Assembly (NCBI GenBank): GCA_026461505.1
Contig: JAPJMW010000106.1
Location: 1-35,981, forward strand
Source: Beijerinckiaceae bacterium
Lineage (GTDB): Bacteria > Pseudomonadota > Alphaproteobacteria > Rhizobiales > Beijerinckiaceae
Reading direction: 5' to 3'
Length of the DNA: 35,981 nt
A program made the position numbers and the translations under genes. Positions within the stretch are counted from its first letter, which is position 1. Each line of letters starts with the position of its first letter. The notes under the pieces are model-generated. The model did no database searches and was not told the origin of the DNA. It saw nothing but the letters and a program-made list of their open reading frames with translations. This document shows, in pieces, positions 25,727-33,593 of this stretch.

Positions 25727-27142
25727 TTAAGGGACGTAGGCGATCCGCATCATATTGGTTGCACCCGGCGTACCGAATGGAACGCCCGCTACCACGATAA
25801 TCCGCTGGGCGGATTTTGCGAATTCTTCTTGCGATGCAATGCGGCAGGCGCGATCGACCATGTCGTCGACATCGGTTGCGTCTTCGGACTCAATCGCGTG
25901 AATGCCCCATGCAATGGCGAGACGTCGAGCGGTTGAGGCATTTGGCGTAAGTGCAAGCACAGGTGCCTCAGGCCTTTCACGCGAAATCCGAAGACCTGTT
26001 GCACCTGACGAAGTCCAAGCGACAATGGCTTTTAGATCAAGCGTTTCAGCAACGTCACGCGCGGCCATAGCAATCGCATCCGCTCCGGTGGCTTCTGCAA
26101 GCGCGCGTTGATTATTGATGATCGAGCGATAGAGCGCGTCGCTTTCGACTTCCTCGGCAATGCGGTTCATCGTCGAGACGGCTTCAACCGGGAATTGTCC
26201 GGCGGCCGATTCAGCCGAAAGCATGATCGCATCCGCACCATCGAAAACGGCGGTGGCGACGTCCGAGACTTCGGCGCGCGTTGGCACGGGCGAGGTAATC
26301 ATGGATTCAAGCATTTGGGTCGCAACAACAACCGGCTTGCCAAGGCGGCGTGCCATGCGGGTAATGCGCTTTTGTAAGCCCGGAACCTTTTCCATCGGCA
26401 TTTCGACGCCAAGATCCCCACGCGCCACCATGAGCGCATCGGAAATTTCGATGATTTCGTCGAGCCGCGCAATGGCCTGCGGCTTTTCGATTTTTGAGAG
26501 AATGAGCGCACGGCCCCGCGCTGTTTTGCGTACATCGGCTACGTCTTCCGGACGCTGCACAAAGGAAACCGCGATCCAGTCAATGCCGACTTCGAGCGAA
26601 GCTTCAAGATCCGAGCGGTCCTTTTCAGTCATCGCGGCAACAGGGATCATCGTATCGGGCAGGCTCACGCCTTTGCGGTTTGAAACCTTGCCAGGCACTT
26701 CAACGACCGTCACCGAACGCGTCTTGGTCGATTCGGTCACGCGCAATTTCACCTTGCCATCGTCGATCAAAATCACATGGCCCGGCTCAAGAGCCGATAG
26801 AATTTCCGGATGGGGGAGATGCACGCGTGTTGCATCGCCCGGCTTTTTATCGGAATCGAGAACGAAACTCTGACCTTTTTCCAGCATCACGCCGCCATCG
26901 GCAAAGGTATCGAGACGGAGCTTCGGGCCTTGCAGATCGACCATGATGCCAATTGGGCGACCGACATCGCGTTCGACCGCACGGATCATGGAAACCTGAT
27001 TGCGCATGCCGTCATGCGAGGCATGGCTCATATTGATGCGAAACACATCGACGCCCGCGATGAACAATTTCTTGATCATCTCTTCGGAGGTGGAAGCCGG
27101 GCCAAGGGTCGCGATGATTTTTACGCGGCGCAAACGTCTCAT
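25727..27142 (-). CDS. pyk: Pyruvate kinase (likely K+-independent type)
   Basis: It converts phosphoenolpyruvate and ADP to pyruvate and ATP in glycolysis. The 471-residue protein has 'KIIATLGPAS' at the start, 'RINMSHASH' at 35-43, the catalytic 'LSKIEK' with Lys217 and the metal ligand Glu219, and 'MESMITSPVPTRAEVSDVA' in the barrel. Where potassium-dependent enzymes have 'DTKGPEIR', this has 'DLQGPKLR' (69-76): Leu, Gln and Lys at the positions of rabbit Thr113, Lys114 and Glu117. That combination is known from potassium-independent kinases. An AAGAAGAAGAG purine stretch precedes the ATG. It follows the DUF1036 gene by 25 bases. Confidence 0.97.
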   Translation of the reverse strand: MRRLRRVKIIATLGPASTSEEMIKKLFIAGVDVFRINMSHASHDGMRNQVSMIRAVERDVGRPIGIMVDLQGPKLRLDTFADGGVMLEKGQSFVLDSDKKPGDATRVHLPHPEILSALEPGHVILIDDGKVKLRVTESTKTRSVTVVEVPGKVSNRKGVSLPDTMIPVAAMTEKDRSDLEASLEVGIDWIAVSFVQRPEDVADVRKTARGRALILSKIEKPQAIARLDEIIEISDALMVARGDLGVEMPMEKVPGLQKRITRMARRLGKPVVVATQMLESMITSPVPTRAEVSDVATAVFDGADAIMLSAESAAGQFPVEAVSTMNRIAEEVESDALYRSIINNQRALAEATGADAIAMAARDVAETLDLKAIVAWTSSGATGLRISRERPEAPVLALTPNASTARRLAIAWGIHAIESEDATDVDDMVDRACRIASQEEFAKSAQRIIVVAGVPFGTPGATNMMRIAYVP

Positions 27143-27167
27143 GATGTCTCTTCTTCTTTCTTTGGTG

Positions 27168-27605
27168 CTATTTCGCAGGCTGGCGGGTTGGGTCGGTCAA
27201 TTGGACGGTCCAGGTTTTTTGCTCGCCCGTATCAATCTCTTGAAATTTTTGTCGATCAAATCCCCGGGCAAGACAGTCGTCGACTCCGTCGATCGTAAAT
27301 TGTCGATCTTGCGTGCACATGACGGATGTCCCACTCCAATCTCCCCCACGGTCATAATCTTGCGCATAAATATAATAAAATCGTGAAGACAGGCTGCCAT
27401 TAATGAGCGTTTCACATTCGCTCGGCTTAATGTTCCACCAGCCCTCGCTGCGCCAGTTCTCTTTCGTTTTGTACCCGATCGCCACGCCAACGCGGCTTGA
27501 TGTGAGATTACATAACCGGAAATCGGCATAGCTCGGCTCACTGCCAAAAAGGCTTAAACCGACAGCACAAACAGGCAAAAGCCAAAACGAAAAGGTTCGG
27601 ACCAT
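27168..27605 (-). CDS. DUF1036 exported protein
   Basis: A protein of about 145 residues with a signal peptide ('LLPVCAVGLSLF', likely cut after 'SYA') and the DUF1036 domain: 'FRLCNLTSSRVGVAIGYK', 'GWWNIKPSECETLI' and 'YYIYAQDY'. The family is a small secreted or periplasmic domain of unknown function, with conserved tryptophans and cysteines. I start at ATG 27605 because it directly precedes the signal peptide; GTG 27641 is in frame but adds a polar lead. No good ribosome binding site is seen for either. The DUF1036-pyk order recurs in Hyphomicrobiales as I remember it. Confidence 0.87.
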   Translation of the reverse strand: MVRTFSFWLLPVCAVGLSLFGSEPSYADFRLCNLTSSRVGVAIGYKTKENWRSEGWWNIKPSECETLINGSLSSRFYYIYAQDYDRGGDWSGTSVMCTQDRQFTIDGVDDCLARGFDRQKFQEIDTGEQKTWTVQLTDPTRQPAK

Positions 27606-27645
27606 GGATTTTGTTTTGTCATGGTAGATCAGGCTTGTCACCTTT

Positions 27646-27678
27646 CAATCGATCCTTATCGCGATTATTTATCGATTG
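27646..27678 (-). other. 8-bp inverted repeat across the EamA exporter stop
   Basis: CAATCGAT (27646-27653) and ATCGATTG (27671-27678) are exact inverted repeats with a 17-base spacer that itself contains the palindrome ATCGCGAT. The exporter stop codon (27665-27667) lies inside. There is no T-run, so it could be a weak 3' hairpin or a binding site upstream of DUF1036-pyk. Confidence 0.3.
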
Positions 27679-28597
27679 TTTTGTCAATCTGGGCGGGTTC
27701 TTGTGGTCGTGCGATGTAAATGCCGGCCAAAATCAGTGCTCCGCCGATCAATTGAAGGGCGACGATGTCTTCGCCCAATACAAGCCAAGCCATCAAGGCG
27801 GCGGCAATGGCCTCGATAAAAATGACAAAGGAAGTGAATACGGTTGGCAGGCGACCAAGCGCAATGGCAAGTAATCCTTGCCCTCCGGCATGACTGATCA
27901 GCGCCATGGCCAACAGCGCCGCATAGCCTGAAACCCCTTGGGGTAAAAAGCTGTCCCCGTTTAAAAGCGCCGCTATCCCCAAAATTGGAGCCGTCACGAG
28001 CGACAAACCGAAAGTGGCACGCGCCGCACCAGAGGCTTTCCGCGCGGACTGAACGGCGAAGAAATAGAGGCCGAAAAACAAAGCGGTAATCAGTCCAAAC
28101 ACATCGCCTTTGACGTGGTCGGCATCGAGTTCCATCGATCGGCCGATCAAGGCAATACCGCCAACAATACAAAGCGCCATGCCGATCGGCACAGTACGCG
28201 GGATTTTTTGGCGGAAGACGAGCCAAGATGTTAGCACAACCCAGATCGGCGTCGTTGTACCGAAAAACGTCGCATTAGCCACGCTCGTGTTCAAAATCGA
28301 CAAATGCCAAAAGAGTAAATCGCCAGAGAAAAGAAGGCCTGCCAAAAAGATGGGCCAATTCATCGATGGCTTGGTTCCGGTGCCCGATTGGCGTTCTTCA
28401 GCCAGCGCCCATGCATAAAGAACGGGAAGAGCAAAAACGACGCGCCAAAAAGCCGATGCGAAGGCGGGAACGCCGTCCGCGGCGGCGAAGCGCACAAAAA
28501 TCGGCGAAATTCCCATCGCCAAAGCCCCTCCCACCAAAGCAGCAAGGCCAAAGGGATCGATCGCGCGGTTCAGGGAGGGTTGTGAAGTCTGGGACAT
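27665..28597 (-). CDS. EamA/DMT-superfamily permease
   Basis: A 310-residue inner-membrane protein with about ten hydrophobic helices in two EamA repeats. The first repeat starts 'GLAALVGGALAMGISPIFVRFAA'; the second includes 'GLITALFFGLYFFAV' and ends with 'LVLGEDIVALQLIGGALILAGI', the canonical closing helix. Members export amino acids, metabolites or drugs; the substrate cannot be read from sequence. The start is ATG 28597; the TTG at 28609 is less likely. No clear ribosome binding site is present. It may be read together with DUF1036 and pyk downstream and diverges from the amidohydrolase gene. Confidence 0.9.
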   Translation of the reverse strand: MSQTSQPSLNRAIDPFGLAALVGGALAMGISPIFVRFAAADGVPAFASAFWRVVFALPVLYAWALAEERQSGTGTKPSMNWPIFLAGLLFSGDLLFWHLSILNTSVANATFFGTTTPIWVVLTSWLVFRQKIPRTVPIGMALCIVGGIALIGRSMELDADHVKGDVFGLITALFFGLYFFAVQSARKASGAARATFGLSLVTAPILGIAALLNGDSFLPQGVSGYAALLAMALISHAGGQGLLAIALGRLPTVFTSFVIFIEAIAAALMAWLVLGEDIVALQLIGGALILAGIYIARPQEPAQIDKTIDK

Positions 28598-28673
28598 GTG
28601 ATACGCCAAATGAGGAAAACAGTTGGTTTCCTATGGTATGAATCGTGATCCGTCACTAAGGTTAGGTGACAAA

Positions 28674-29495
28674 ATGCCTTATGGGTGGTTTCTCATGCCT
28701 TTTTCCCCCTATGCCGCTACGCCCGAAGATGCGCCGGAGCATCCGGTTACCGAGATCGCAGGCGACCCTTCGAGCGGCGTGATTATTTTATGTGATCATG
28801 CATCAAACGAGATTCCGCCGGAATACCGCGCGCTTGGCATGCCGGAGGATCAGCTTTCGCGCCATATTGCTTATGACATTGGGGCTGCCGGAATGGCGCG
28901 CCGCTTGGCGGATGTGTTTGGTGCTCCCGCGCTTCTTACCAATTTTTCGCGTCTTCTGATTGATCCCAACCGTGGCGAAGATGATCCAACCCTTGTGATG
29001 CGCCTATCGGACGGGGCCGTTGTGCCGGGCAATGCGCGGGTGGATGAGGCCGAAGTCGAGCGGCGGATCAAACGCTTTTATCGTCCCTATGACCGGGCCA
29101 TCAAAGCCAAGATTGCGGATGCGATGGCAACGGGTATTCGCCCGGTTATTCTTTCCATTCATTCCTTTACACCCAATTGGCGTGGTTATCCGCGGCCTTG
29201 GCATGCGGGCATTTTGTGGGCGAAGGATCATCGCCTCTCGCAATCCCTTATTGCGGCGTTGGCTGCGAATGACGATCTCGTGGTCGGTGACAATGAACCT
29301 TACAATGGCGCGCTGACGGGCGATGTGATTGATCGCCACGCGCTGGCCAACGGGTTTTCCAATACGCTCATTGAAATTAGGCAAGACCTGATTGCCGAGG
29401 CGGCGGATGCGGCGGCGTGGGGGGAGCGGTTGGCAAAGACGTTGGGGCCTTTGCTAGAGCATCCGCAGCACCGTGAGGATTTTAGGTTGGCATAG
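28674..29495 (+). CDS. N-formylglutamate amidohydrolase family protein
   Basis: A 273-residue protein of the family that includes HutG-type N-formylglutamate deformylase. Family features are 'ILCDHASNEIPPEY' near the start, 'RLLIDPNRGEDDPTLV', 'RFYRPYDRAIKAKI', 'ILSIHSFTPNW' and 'NEPYNGALTGDVIDRHAL'. The conserved His/Asp/Glu residues would hold zinc. Many genomes carry this family without histidine-use genes, and none are here, so the true substrate is uncertain. The start is ATG 28674, with AGG 7 bases upstream; ATG 28638 and 28695 are alternatives. It precedes gapR, a pairing I remember from other Hyphomicrobiales. Confidence 0.9.
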   Translation: MPYGWFLMPFSPYAATPEDAPEHPVTEIAGDPSSGVIILCDHASNEIPPEYRALGMPEDQLSRHIAYDIGAAGMARRLADVFGAPALLTNFSRLLIDPNRGEDDPTLVMRLSDGAVVPGNARVDEAEVERRIKRFYRPYDRAIKAKIADAMATGIRPVILSIHSFTPNWRGYPRPWHAGILWAKDHRLSQSLIAALAANDDLVVGDNEPYNGALTGDVIDRHALANGFSNTLIEIRQDLIAEAADAAAWGERLAKTLGPLLEHPQHREDFRLA

Positions 29496-29542
29496 CGCGT
29501 CATCCACAGGGTCGAAGCGTCGACCATCGAACGTGTCTTGAC

Positions 29543-29554
29543 CGCTCGCGAGCG
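29543..29554 (+). promoter_or_regulatory. Perfect 12-bp palindrome upstream of gapR
   Basis: CGCTCGCGAGCG reads the same on both strands. CCATCG (29524-29529) and CGATGG (29553-29558) form a second, wider inverted repeat around it. The site lies about 50 bases before the gapR start. It could be a regulator binding site, including autoregulation, or a hairpin after the amidohydrolase gene. Confidence 0.35.
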
Positions 29555-29566
29555 ATGGCGGACAGG

Positions 29567-29604
29567 AAGGGCCTCAGATCTTTTTTTGAACGCGTGAGGC
29601 TTTT
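29567..29604 (+). promoter_or_regulatory. Stem that would cover the gapR ribosome binding site
   Basis: AAGGGCCTCA (29567-29576) can pair with TGAGGCTTTT (29595-29604) in a 10-pair stem (eight Watson-Crick, two G-U) with an 18-base loop holding a T7 run. The 3' arm contains the GAGG ribosome binding site and ends at the base before the gapR ATG (29605). Folding would hide the site; opening would expose it. No ligand is suggested. Confidence 0.45.
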
Positions 29605-29847
29605 ATGACTAATTCCGTTGCTGGCGAAGAACTCAAGGCCTTTATCGAGCGGATTGAGCGCCTGGAAGAAGAAAAGGCAGCTTTGGCGGGCGATCTTCGC
29701 GATGTCTATTCGGAAGCCAAAGCCAATGGCTTTGACACCAAGATCATGCGGAAAATTGTCTCCTTGCGCCGCAAGGACCACGCCGAGCGGCAAGAGGAAG
29801 AAGCCATTATGGAGCTTTATCTCGCCGCATTAGGCATGCAGGGCTGA
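29605..29847 (+). CDS. gapR: GapR-family nucleoid-associated protein (DUF2312)
   Basis: An 80-residue, almost wholly helical protein. '[19 protein letters not shown]' is the coiled-coil dimer helix, '[19 protein letters not shown]' is the most conserved family segment, and '[23 protein letters not shown]' closes it. In Caulobacter GapR binds AT-rich, overtwisted DNA ahead of polymerases and supports replication and chromosome segregation. The ribosome binding site GAGG is 5 bases before ATG 29605 and lies in the arm of a potential hairpin. The 3' end overlaps the convergent DUF882 tail frame by 31 bases. Confidence 0.95.
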   Translation: MTNSVAGEELKAFIERIERLEEEKAALAGDLRDVYSEAKANGFDTKIMRKIVSLRRKDHAERQEEEAIMELYLAALGMQG

Positions 29848-30776
29848 CCGGATTTTCCGGCAGCGCAAGTTGGCGCTGATTTCTTTGAGAATTGTCCTGA
29901 AGGTGGGCCGAGATCTTCGGTCGCGGAGAAGTGCGTTGTATCGCCGCTCAGGGCCAACCGTGAAGCTTGAACCGCATCGGCGGAAAGGGGCTTTTTAAGC
30001 TCAATCTTCGGTGCCGCAGCAGCCGACGGTTTAACAAGGACGGGCGCCGCTGGTGCAGTTTCCTGCGATGGTGCGTAAGCAAGCGCCAATGTCGGAGCCG
30101 TAGAACGCCTGCCATCCGTTATAATTTTTGGCAAAATAGCATCCGTCCGTGAAGCACCAATGCTAGCCGTTGTTTCGGACCCATCGGGAACATTTAAAAG
30201 GGCTACACGGCCAGAAGGCTTGCCGGATAAGGTACGCATTGGCGGCAATGGAATTTGTGCCGACGCAACGGATGAAAGAGGTGCAAGTGTGCCACCATTG
30301 CGCAAAGGCGGCATAGGAACGGCTACACCGCCAAGAGCCGGAGCTCCCGTTTGCCAGACAAGCTGAGGCGCTCCGGTTTGAAGCGCGATAACGGACGGGA
30401 TAGGTGCCCCGGGTTTGGCGGGCGGCATTGGGGCGTTTGGTGCCAAAACGGCCATTTTGAACGAAGAGAGCGGCGGCATCGCCACCATTTGAGGAAGTTT
30501 GGCGGGCGTTGCGACAGGCGTGGGCGCGTCGGATTCGCTGCCATTGTCGGCTGTATCCGCTGCTGGCGTCGGTGCCTTGGCCGCCGCTACGCGGGCGATT
30601 GGTTTTTGGGTAACGACTTCGGTGTCTTCATCTTCGCTGCTGCCGCCACCAAATAAAGCGGCCCAGAAACTCTTGGCTTTTGGTTCAGGCGCGGCATTTT
30701 CGCCAGCGTCGGCATAAGAGGCGCCCATAACGGTGCCGCCATTGGCCAGAATTTCTGCTTCGGCCTCGGCATAGTG
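29817..30776 (-). pseudogene. C-terminal tail of the DUF882 protein, cut off by an in-frame TAG
   Basis: Directly after the TAG at 30777-30779 the same reading frame stays open for 319 codons to a TAA at 29817. The first residues, 'HYAEAEAEILANGGTV', continue the way I remember related DUF882 proteins continuing after their 'DGxPL' segment. The next stretch, 'KSFWAALFGGGSSEDEDTE', is also typical of their tails. The rest is Ala/Pro-rich and low complexity. No own start with a convincing ribosome binding site is seen; ATG 30728 is the first. It is therefore either a tail lost by a nonsense mutation, a readthrough product, or a sequencing error. It overlaps the 3' end of gapR by 31 bases. Confidence 0.72.
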
Positions 30777-31454
30777 CTAAAGCGGGTGGCCATCGGATGG
30801 AATATGGACCGTTTTGCCATCGGGGAAGAGGCGGGCCAGCTCGTCATGCGACATGCGTGGCCAGTGGCGAACGCTTCCGGCATCGAGATGGACGAAAGGC
30901 GTGAAGGCGGTTGGATAATAGCCGACACCGCCACGCTGCATCTTCAAACCGACTTCGCGGATTTGGGTGATGTTGGCGTCGGTGAGGTAAAAATCCATCG
31001 CCTTACCCAGCATATGCTGCGAGTTTTTGGCGACCGCCTTTGAGCGGCGACGCAGCATGGCATTGGTTTCAGGCGAGCGATAGGCTGAGACAACATTGAT
31101 CGGTTCGGTCGAGCCGACGCTGCGTTGCGCTTCCCAGACAATATCAAACAGGCGCGGATCCATGCTGGTTGGCTCATCGCGGCGCCAATCGCGCAACAGC
31201 CAATTGAGCTTTTCGAGCGCGTCACGGTCGAAACTGCCATTTCTTTTATATTCAATGGTCAGGCTCTCGCCCGTATGCGTGTGGTAGAGCGAAATTGTCC
31301 GCGAATCACCGTTGGCAATCGCGTTGCCGCCCGATTCAACGCTGCCGACAAGAACGGAAAGCGATACGGTCAATCCAGCAGCAAAACGTGAGAAAACACG
31401 GCTATTGGACCGATTGCGACGCGATAAAAGGGTTTGCACGGAAGGATCGCTCAC
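30777..31454 (-). CDS. DUF882 / YcbK-like M15 peptidase-domain protein (ends at amber codon)
   Basis: A 225-residue exported protein (hydrophobic signal or anchor around residues 22-40). The domain is the D,D-carboxypeptidase-like M15 fold: 'SAYRSPETNAML' at 123-134, 'SQHMLGKAMDFYL' at 145-157 with His147 and Asp154, and 'VHLDAGSVRHW' with His189 completing the zinc site. It probably acts on peptidoglycan. The domain is complete, but the frame stops with TAG straight after 'SDGHPL', where relatives run on into a long tail; the same frame is open beyond. GTG 31454 is the likely start; no strong ribosome binding site is seen. Confidence 0.85.
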   Translation of the reverse strand: MSDPSVQTLLSRRNRSNSRVFSRFAAGLTVSLSVLVGSVESGGNAIANGDSRTISLYHTHTGESLTIEYKRNGSFDRDALEKLNWLLRDWRRDEPTSMDPRLFDIVWEAQRSVGSTEPINVVSAYRSPETNAMLRRRSKAVAKNSQHMLGKAMDFYLTDANITQIREVGLKMQRGGVGYYPTAFTPFVHLDAGSVRHWPRMSHDELARLFPDGKTVHIPSDGHPL

Positions 31455-31562
31455 TTAACTGATCCACTGCTAACCGCAGAGGACTTTAAAATAGGGTCAA
31501 CAAATCCTTGCCGAAAAAGATTAAGCGCGAGTAAACCCGTCCCGATTTTATGGATCATGCGG

Positions 31563-31590
31563 TTGTCCGGCGGCGCTAAATCGCTATGGT
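31563..31590 (+). promoter_or_regulatory. Candidate mutT promoter
   Basis: TTGTCC (31563-31568) and TATGGT (31585-31590) are four-of-six matches at 16-base spacing. Transcription would begin near 31597, 31 bases before the TTG start of mutT. The remainder of 31455-31627 shows no other feature. Confidence 0.4.
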
Positions 31591-31627
31591 GACTCCGCTA
31601 TTTTTGGGCGAATTAAGGATTAATTTT

Positions 31628-32038
31628 TTGAAACTTCTGTTGGTTGTTGCCTGCGCGCTCATCGATAAAGATGGCCGCGTATTGATCGCCCAACGCCCCG
31701 AGGGCAAAGGCATGGCGGGGTTGTGGGAGTTTCCAGGTGGCAAGATTGAAGCCGGCGAGCGTCCGGAAGAGACGCTGATCCGCGAACTTCATGAAGAGCT
31801 GGGCATTCGTGTTAAAGAGCCTTGTCTCGCTCCGTTGACCTTTGCGAGCTTTCCTTATCCGGACTTTCATCTTTTCATGCCGCTTTATGTCTGTCGGCGG
31901 TGGGAGGGTGTGGTTGAGGCCAAGGAGCATGCGGCGCTGAAATGGGTTCGCGCCACCAAGCTTCGGGATTATCCAATGCCGCCAGCGGATGAGCCGCTGA
32001 TCCCTGCCTTGATCGATCTGTTAGGATCGGGTGCATGA
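31628..32038 (+). CDS. mutT: MutT-type Nudix hydrolase (8-oxo-dGTP diphosphatase)
   Basis: A 136-residue Nudix enzyme. The box runs from 'GGKIEAGERPEETL' through 'RELHEELGI', matching GX5EX7REUXEEXGU fully. It begins 'MKLLLVVACALIDKDGRVLIAQRPEG', the usual MutT start, if TTG 31628 is used. That codon has AAGGA at 31615-31619 with an ideal 8-base gap, whereas ATG 31586 lies in the candidate -10 box. MutT removes oxidised nucleotides from the pool to prevent mutation; CTP- or other NTP-diphosphatase activity cannot be excluded. It overlaps the next gene by ATGA. Confidence 0.92.
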   Translation: MKLLLVVACALIDKDGRVLIAQRPEGKGMAGLWEFPGGKIEAGERPEETLIRELHEELGIRVKEPCLAPLTFASFPYPDFHLFMPLYVCRRWEGVVEAKEHAALKWVRATKLRDYPMPPADEPLIPALIDLLGSGA

Positions 32039-32928
32039 AACTTTCGCCACGGAACTTTTTCACGGTGCAATTGCTGGCCTGCTCGCTGATGTGGTCGAGT
32101 GGCTTTTTGTTTATGAAGCTTTTGGCGGATACGGTTGATCCGTTCGCTATAGCCTCTGTTCGCGCGACGTTTGCGGCAATTATTCTGGCCGGATGGTTTT
32201 TAATGCGCGGCCTCTCGCCGTTACCAGCGCGCTTTGAACTCGTGCCTTGGCTCATTTTGGGCACGTTGAACGGTTGGTTGCCCAATGTGCTGACGGCTTA
32301 TGCGTTGCAGTCTGCTGGCGCTGGACCAAGCGCGATGATCCAAGCCTCGGGGCCGCTGATGGTGGCCGTGCTCTCCCATTTTGCCTTTTTGGACGAGCGA
32401 CTCACGGCGCGAAAAGTGATCGGCATTGCCGTGGGCTTTGCGGGTATGTTGGTGTTGATCGGGCCTTCAGAGCTTGATCATCAAGGCGCAAGCCTGTTCG
32501 GCGCGTTAGCCATGGTGGTTGTATCGGTCTGCTATGCGGTCGGGAATGTGTATGCGAAATTCATCCCGCATGTGGAGCCGTCGCGCATGGCCTTGGGGCA
32601 ACAGACGGTTTCAGCCCTTGCGGCAACGGGCCTAACCTTTGCCTTGAGCGGAACCGCTGCCTATGCGCCGATTGTGCCGAGCTGGCCTGCGGCGTTGGGG
32701 CTTAGCCTGTTTTCAACCGCGCTGCCGATTACCATCTTTATGTATATGATCCGCCAGCAAGGCCCGACCAAGGCCGCGATGATCGGCTATTTGATGCCGA
32801 CCTTTGCGACCATTCTGGCGGTAATCTTTTTGGGCGAGGCGATCGGGGTGCGTGAAGTGATTGGCGGTTTGGTGGTGTTGGCTGGCGTGTTTGTGGTGAC
32901 GACGGCACCGCGCGCGATGTCAGCCTAA
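32035..32928 (+). CDS. EamA/DMT-superfamily permease
   Basis: A 297-residue inner-membrane protein with about ten helices and two EamA repeats: 'FFTVQLLACSLMWSSGFLFMK' opens the first, 'ALAMVVVSVCYAVGNVYAKF' the second, and 'FLGEAIGVREVIGGLVVLAGV' closes it. It is distinct from the permease ending at 27665. The substrate is unknown. Its ATG overlaps the mutT stop in ATGA, so translation is coupled. Its stop overlaps the stop of the convergent esterase gene. Confidence 0.91.
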   Translation: MKLSPRNFFTVQLLACSLMWSSGFLFMKLLADTVDPFAIASVRATFAAIILAGWFLMRGLSPLPARFELVPWLILGTLNGWLPNVLTAYALQSAGAGPSAMIQASGPLMVAVLSHFAFLDERLTARKVIGIAVGFAGMLVLIGPSELDHQGASLFGALAMVVVSVCYAVGNVYAKFIPHVEPSRMALGQQTVSALAATGLTFALSGTAAYAPIVPSWPAALGLSLFSTALPITIFMYMIRQQGPTKAAMIGYLMPTFATILAVIFLGEAIGVREVIGGLVVLAGVFVVTTAPRAMSA

Positions 32929-33593
32929 TCCGGCGTTTTACCCGTCAAGGCTTTCGCTAGAAACAATCCGCCATGCTTCAACCCCCCGCCATCAATGCCA
33001 TGCGCGGTGCCAAGCGAGAGGTGGTATTGGCAGCCGATCTCGGCTTTGCCCAAAGCGTCGGATGACGAGAACACGGCATCGATGGGGATGACGTTGTCGC
33101 GGTCGCCATGCACCAACAGAATCGGTGGCTTGCCTGTCGCCTCATGAAGATGCTCCGGCCCTACCAATATACCGGAATAGCCGAGAATGGCCGCAGGCTG
33201 TGTCGCGCGACGAAGGCCGACATGTAAGGCCATCATCGTGCCTTGGCTGAAGCCAACCAACGCCAGTCGATCAGCGGAGAGGCCCAGCTTCTCAAGTTCC
33301 GCATCCAAAAACGCATCAAGCGTCGGCCTTGCGCCGGTCACGCCGCGCCACCGCTCGGACGGGTCACGCATGGTGAGGGGGAACCATTGCCGGCCCATCG
33401 GCGACATGCCGCACGGCTCGGGCGCGTGGGGCGAGACGAAGGCGGCATCCGGCAGCCAATTCTGCCATTGCTGACCGAGCTCGATCAGATCATTGCCATC
33501 GGCACCATAGCCATGCAGGAAGACGACGAGGTGCTTGGCCTTGCCGGATTTGGGTTTTAGTCGGGGTCCGTCCATCATGTTGATTTTGCTCAT
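32925..33593 (-). CDS. Phospholipase/carboxylesterase family alpha/beta hydrolase
   Basis: A 222-residue serine hydrolase of the YpfH/carboxylesterase (Abhydrolase_2) family. 'VVFLHGYGADGNDL' forms the oxyanion region, 'GFSQGTMMALH' contains the nucleophile serine, 'LVHGDRDNVIP' the acid and 'GTAHGIDGGG' the base histidine. The substrate is a short ester or lysophospholipid; no more can be said. The start is ATG 33593, overlapping the glycosylase stop as ATGA. The frame is open to 33686, but that would run far into the glycosylase gene. It ends with TAG. Confidence 0.92.
   Translation of the reverse strand: MSKINMMDGPRLKPKSGKAKHLVVFLHGYGADGNDLIELGQQWQNWLPDAAFVSPHAPEPCGMSPMGRQWFPLTMRDPSERWRGVTGARPTLDAFLDAELEKLGLSADRLALVGFSQGTMMALHVGLRRATQPAAILGYSGILVGPEHLHEATGKPPILLVHGDRDNVIPIDAVFSSSDALGKAEIGCQYHLSLGTAHGIDGGGLKHGGLFLAKALTGKTPD

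Noticed and set aside
30777-30779. TAG as a reassigned sense codon in this organism
   Set aside because: TAG is the natural terminator of lysA, the RelE-type toxin and the esterase in this window, and there is no sign of pyrrolysine genes.
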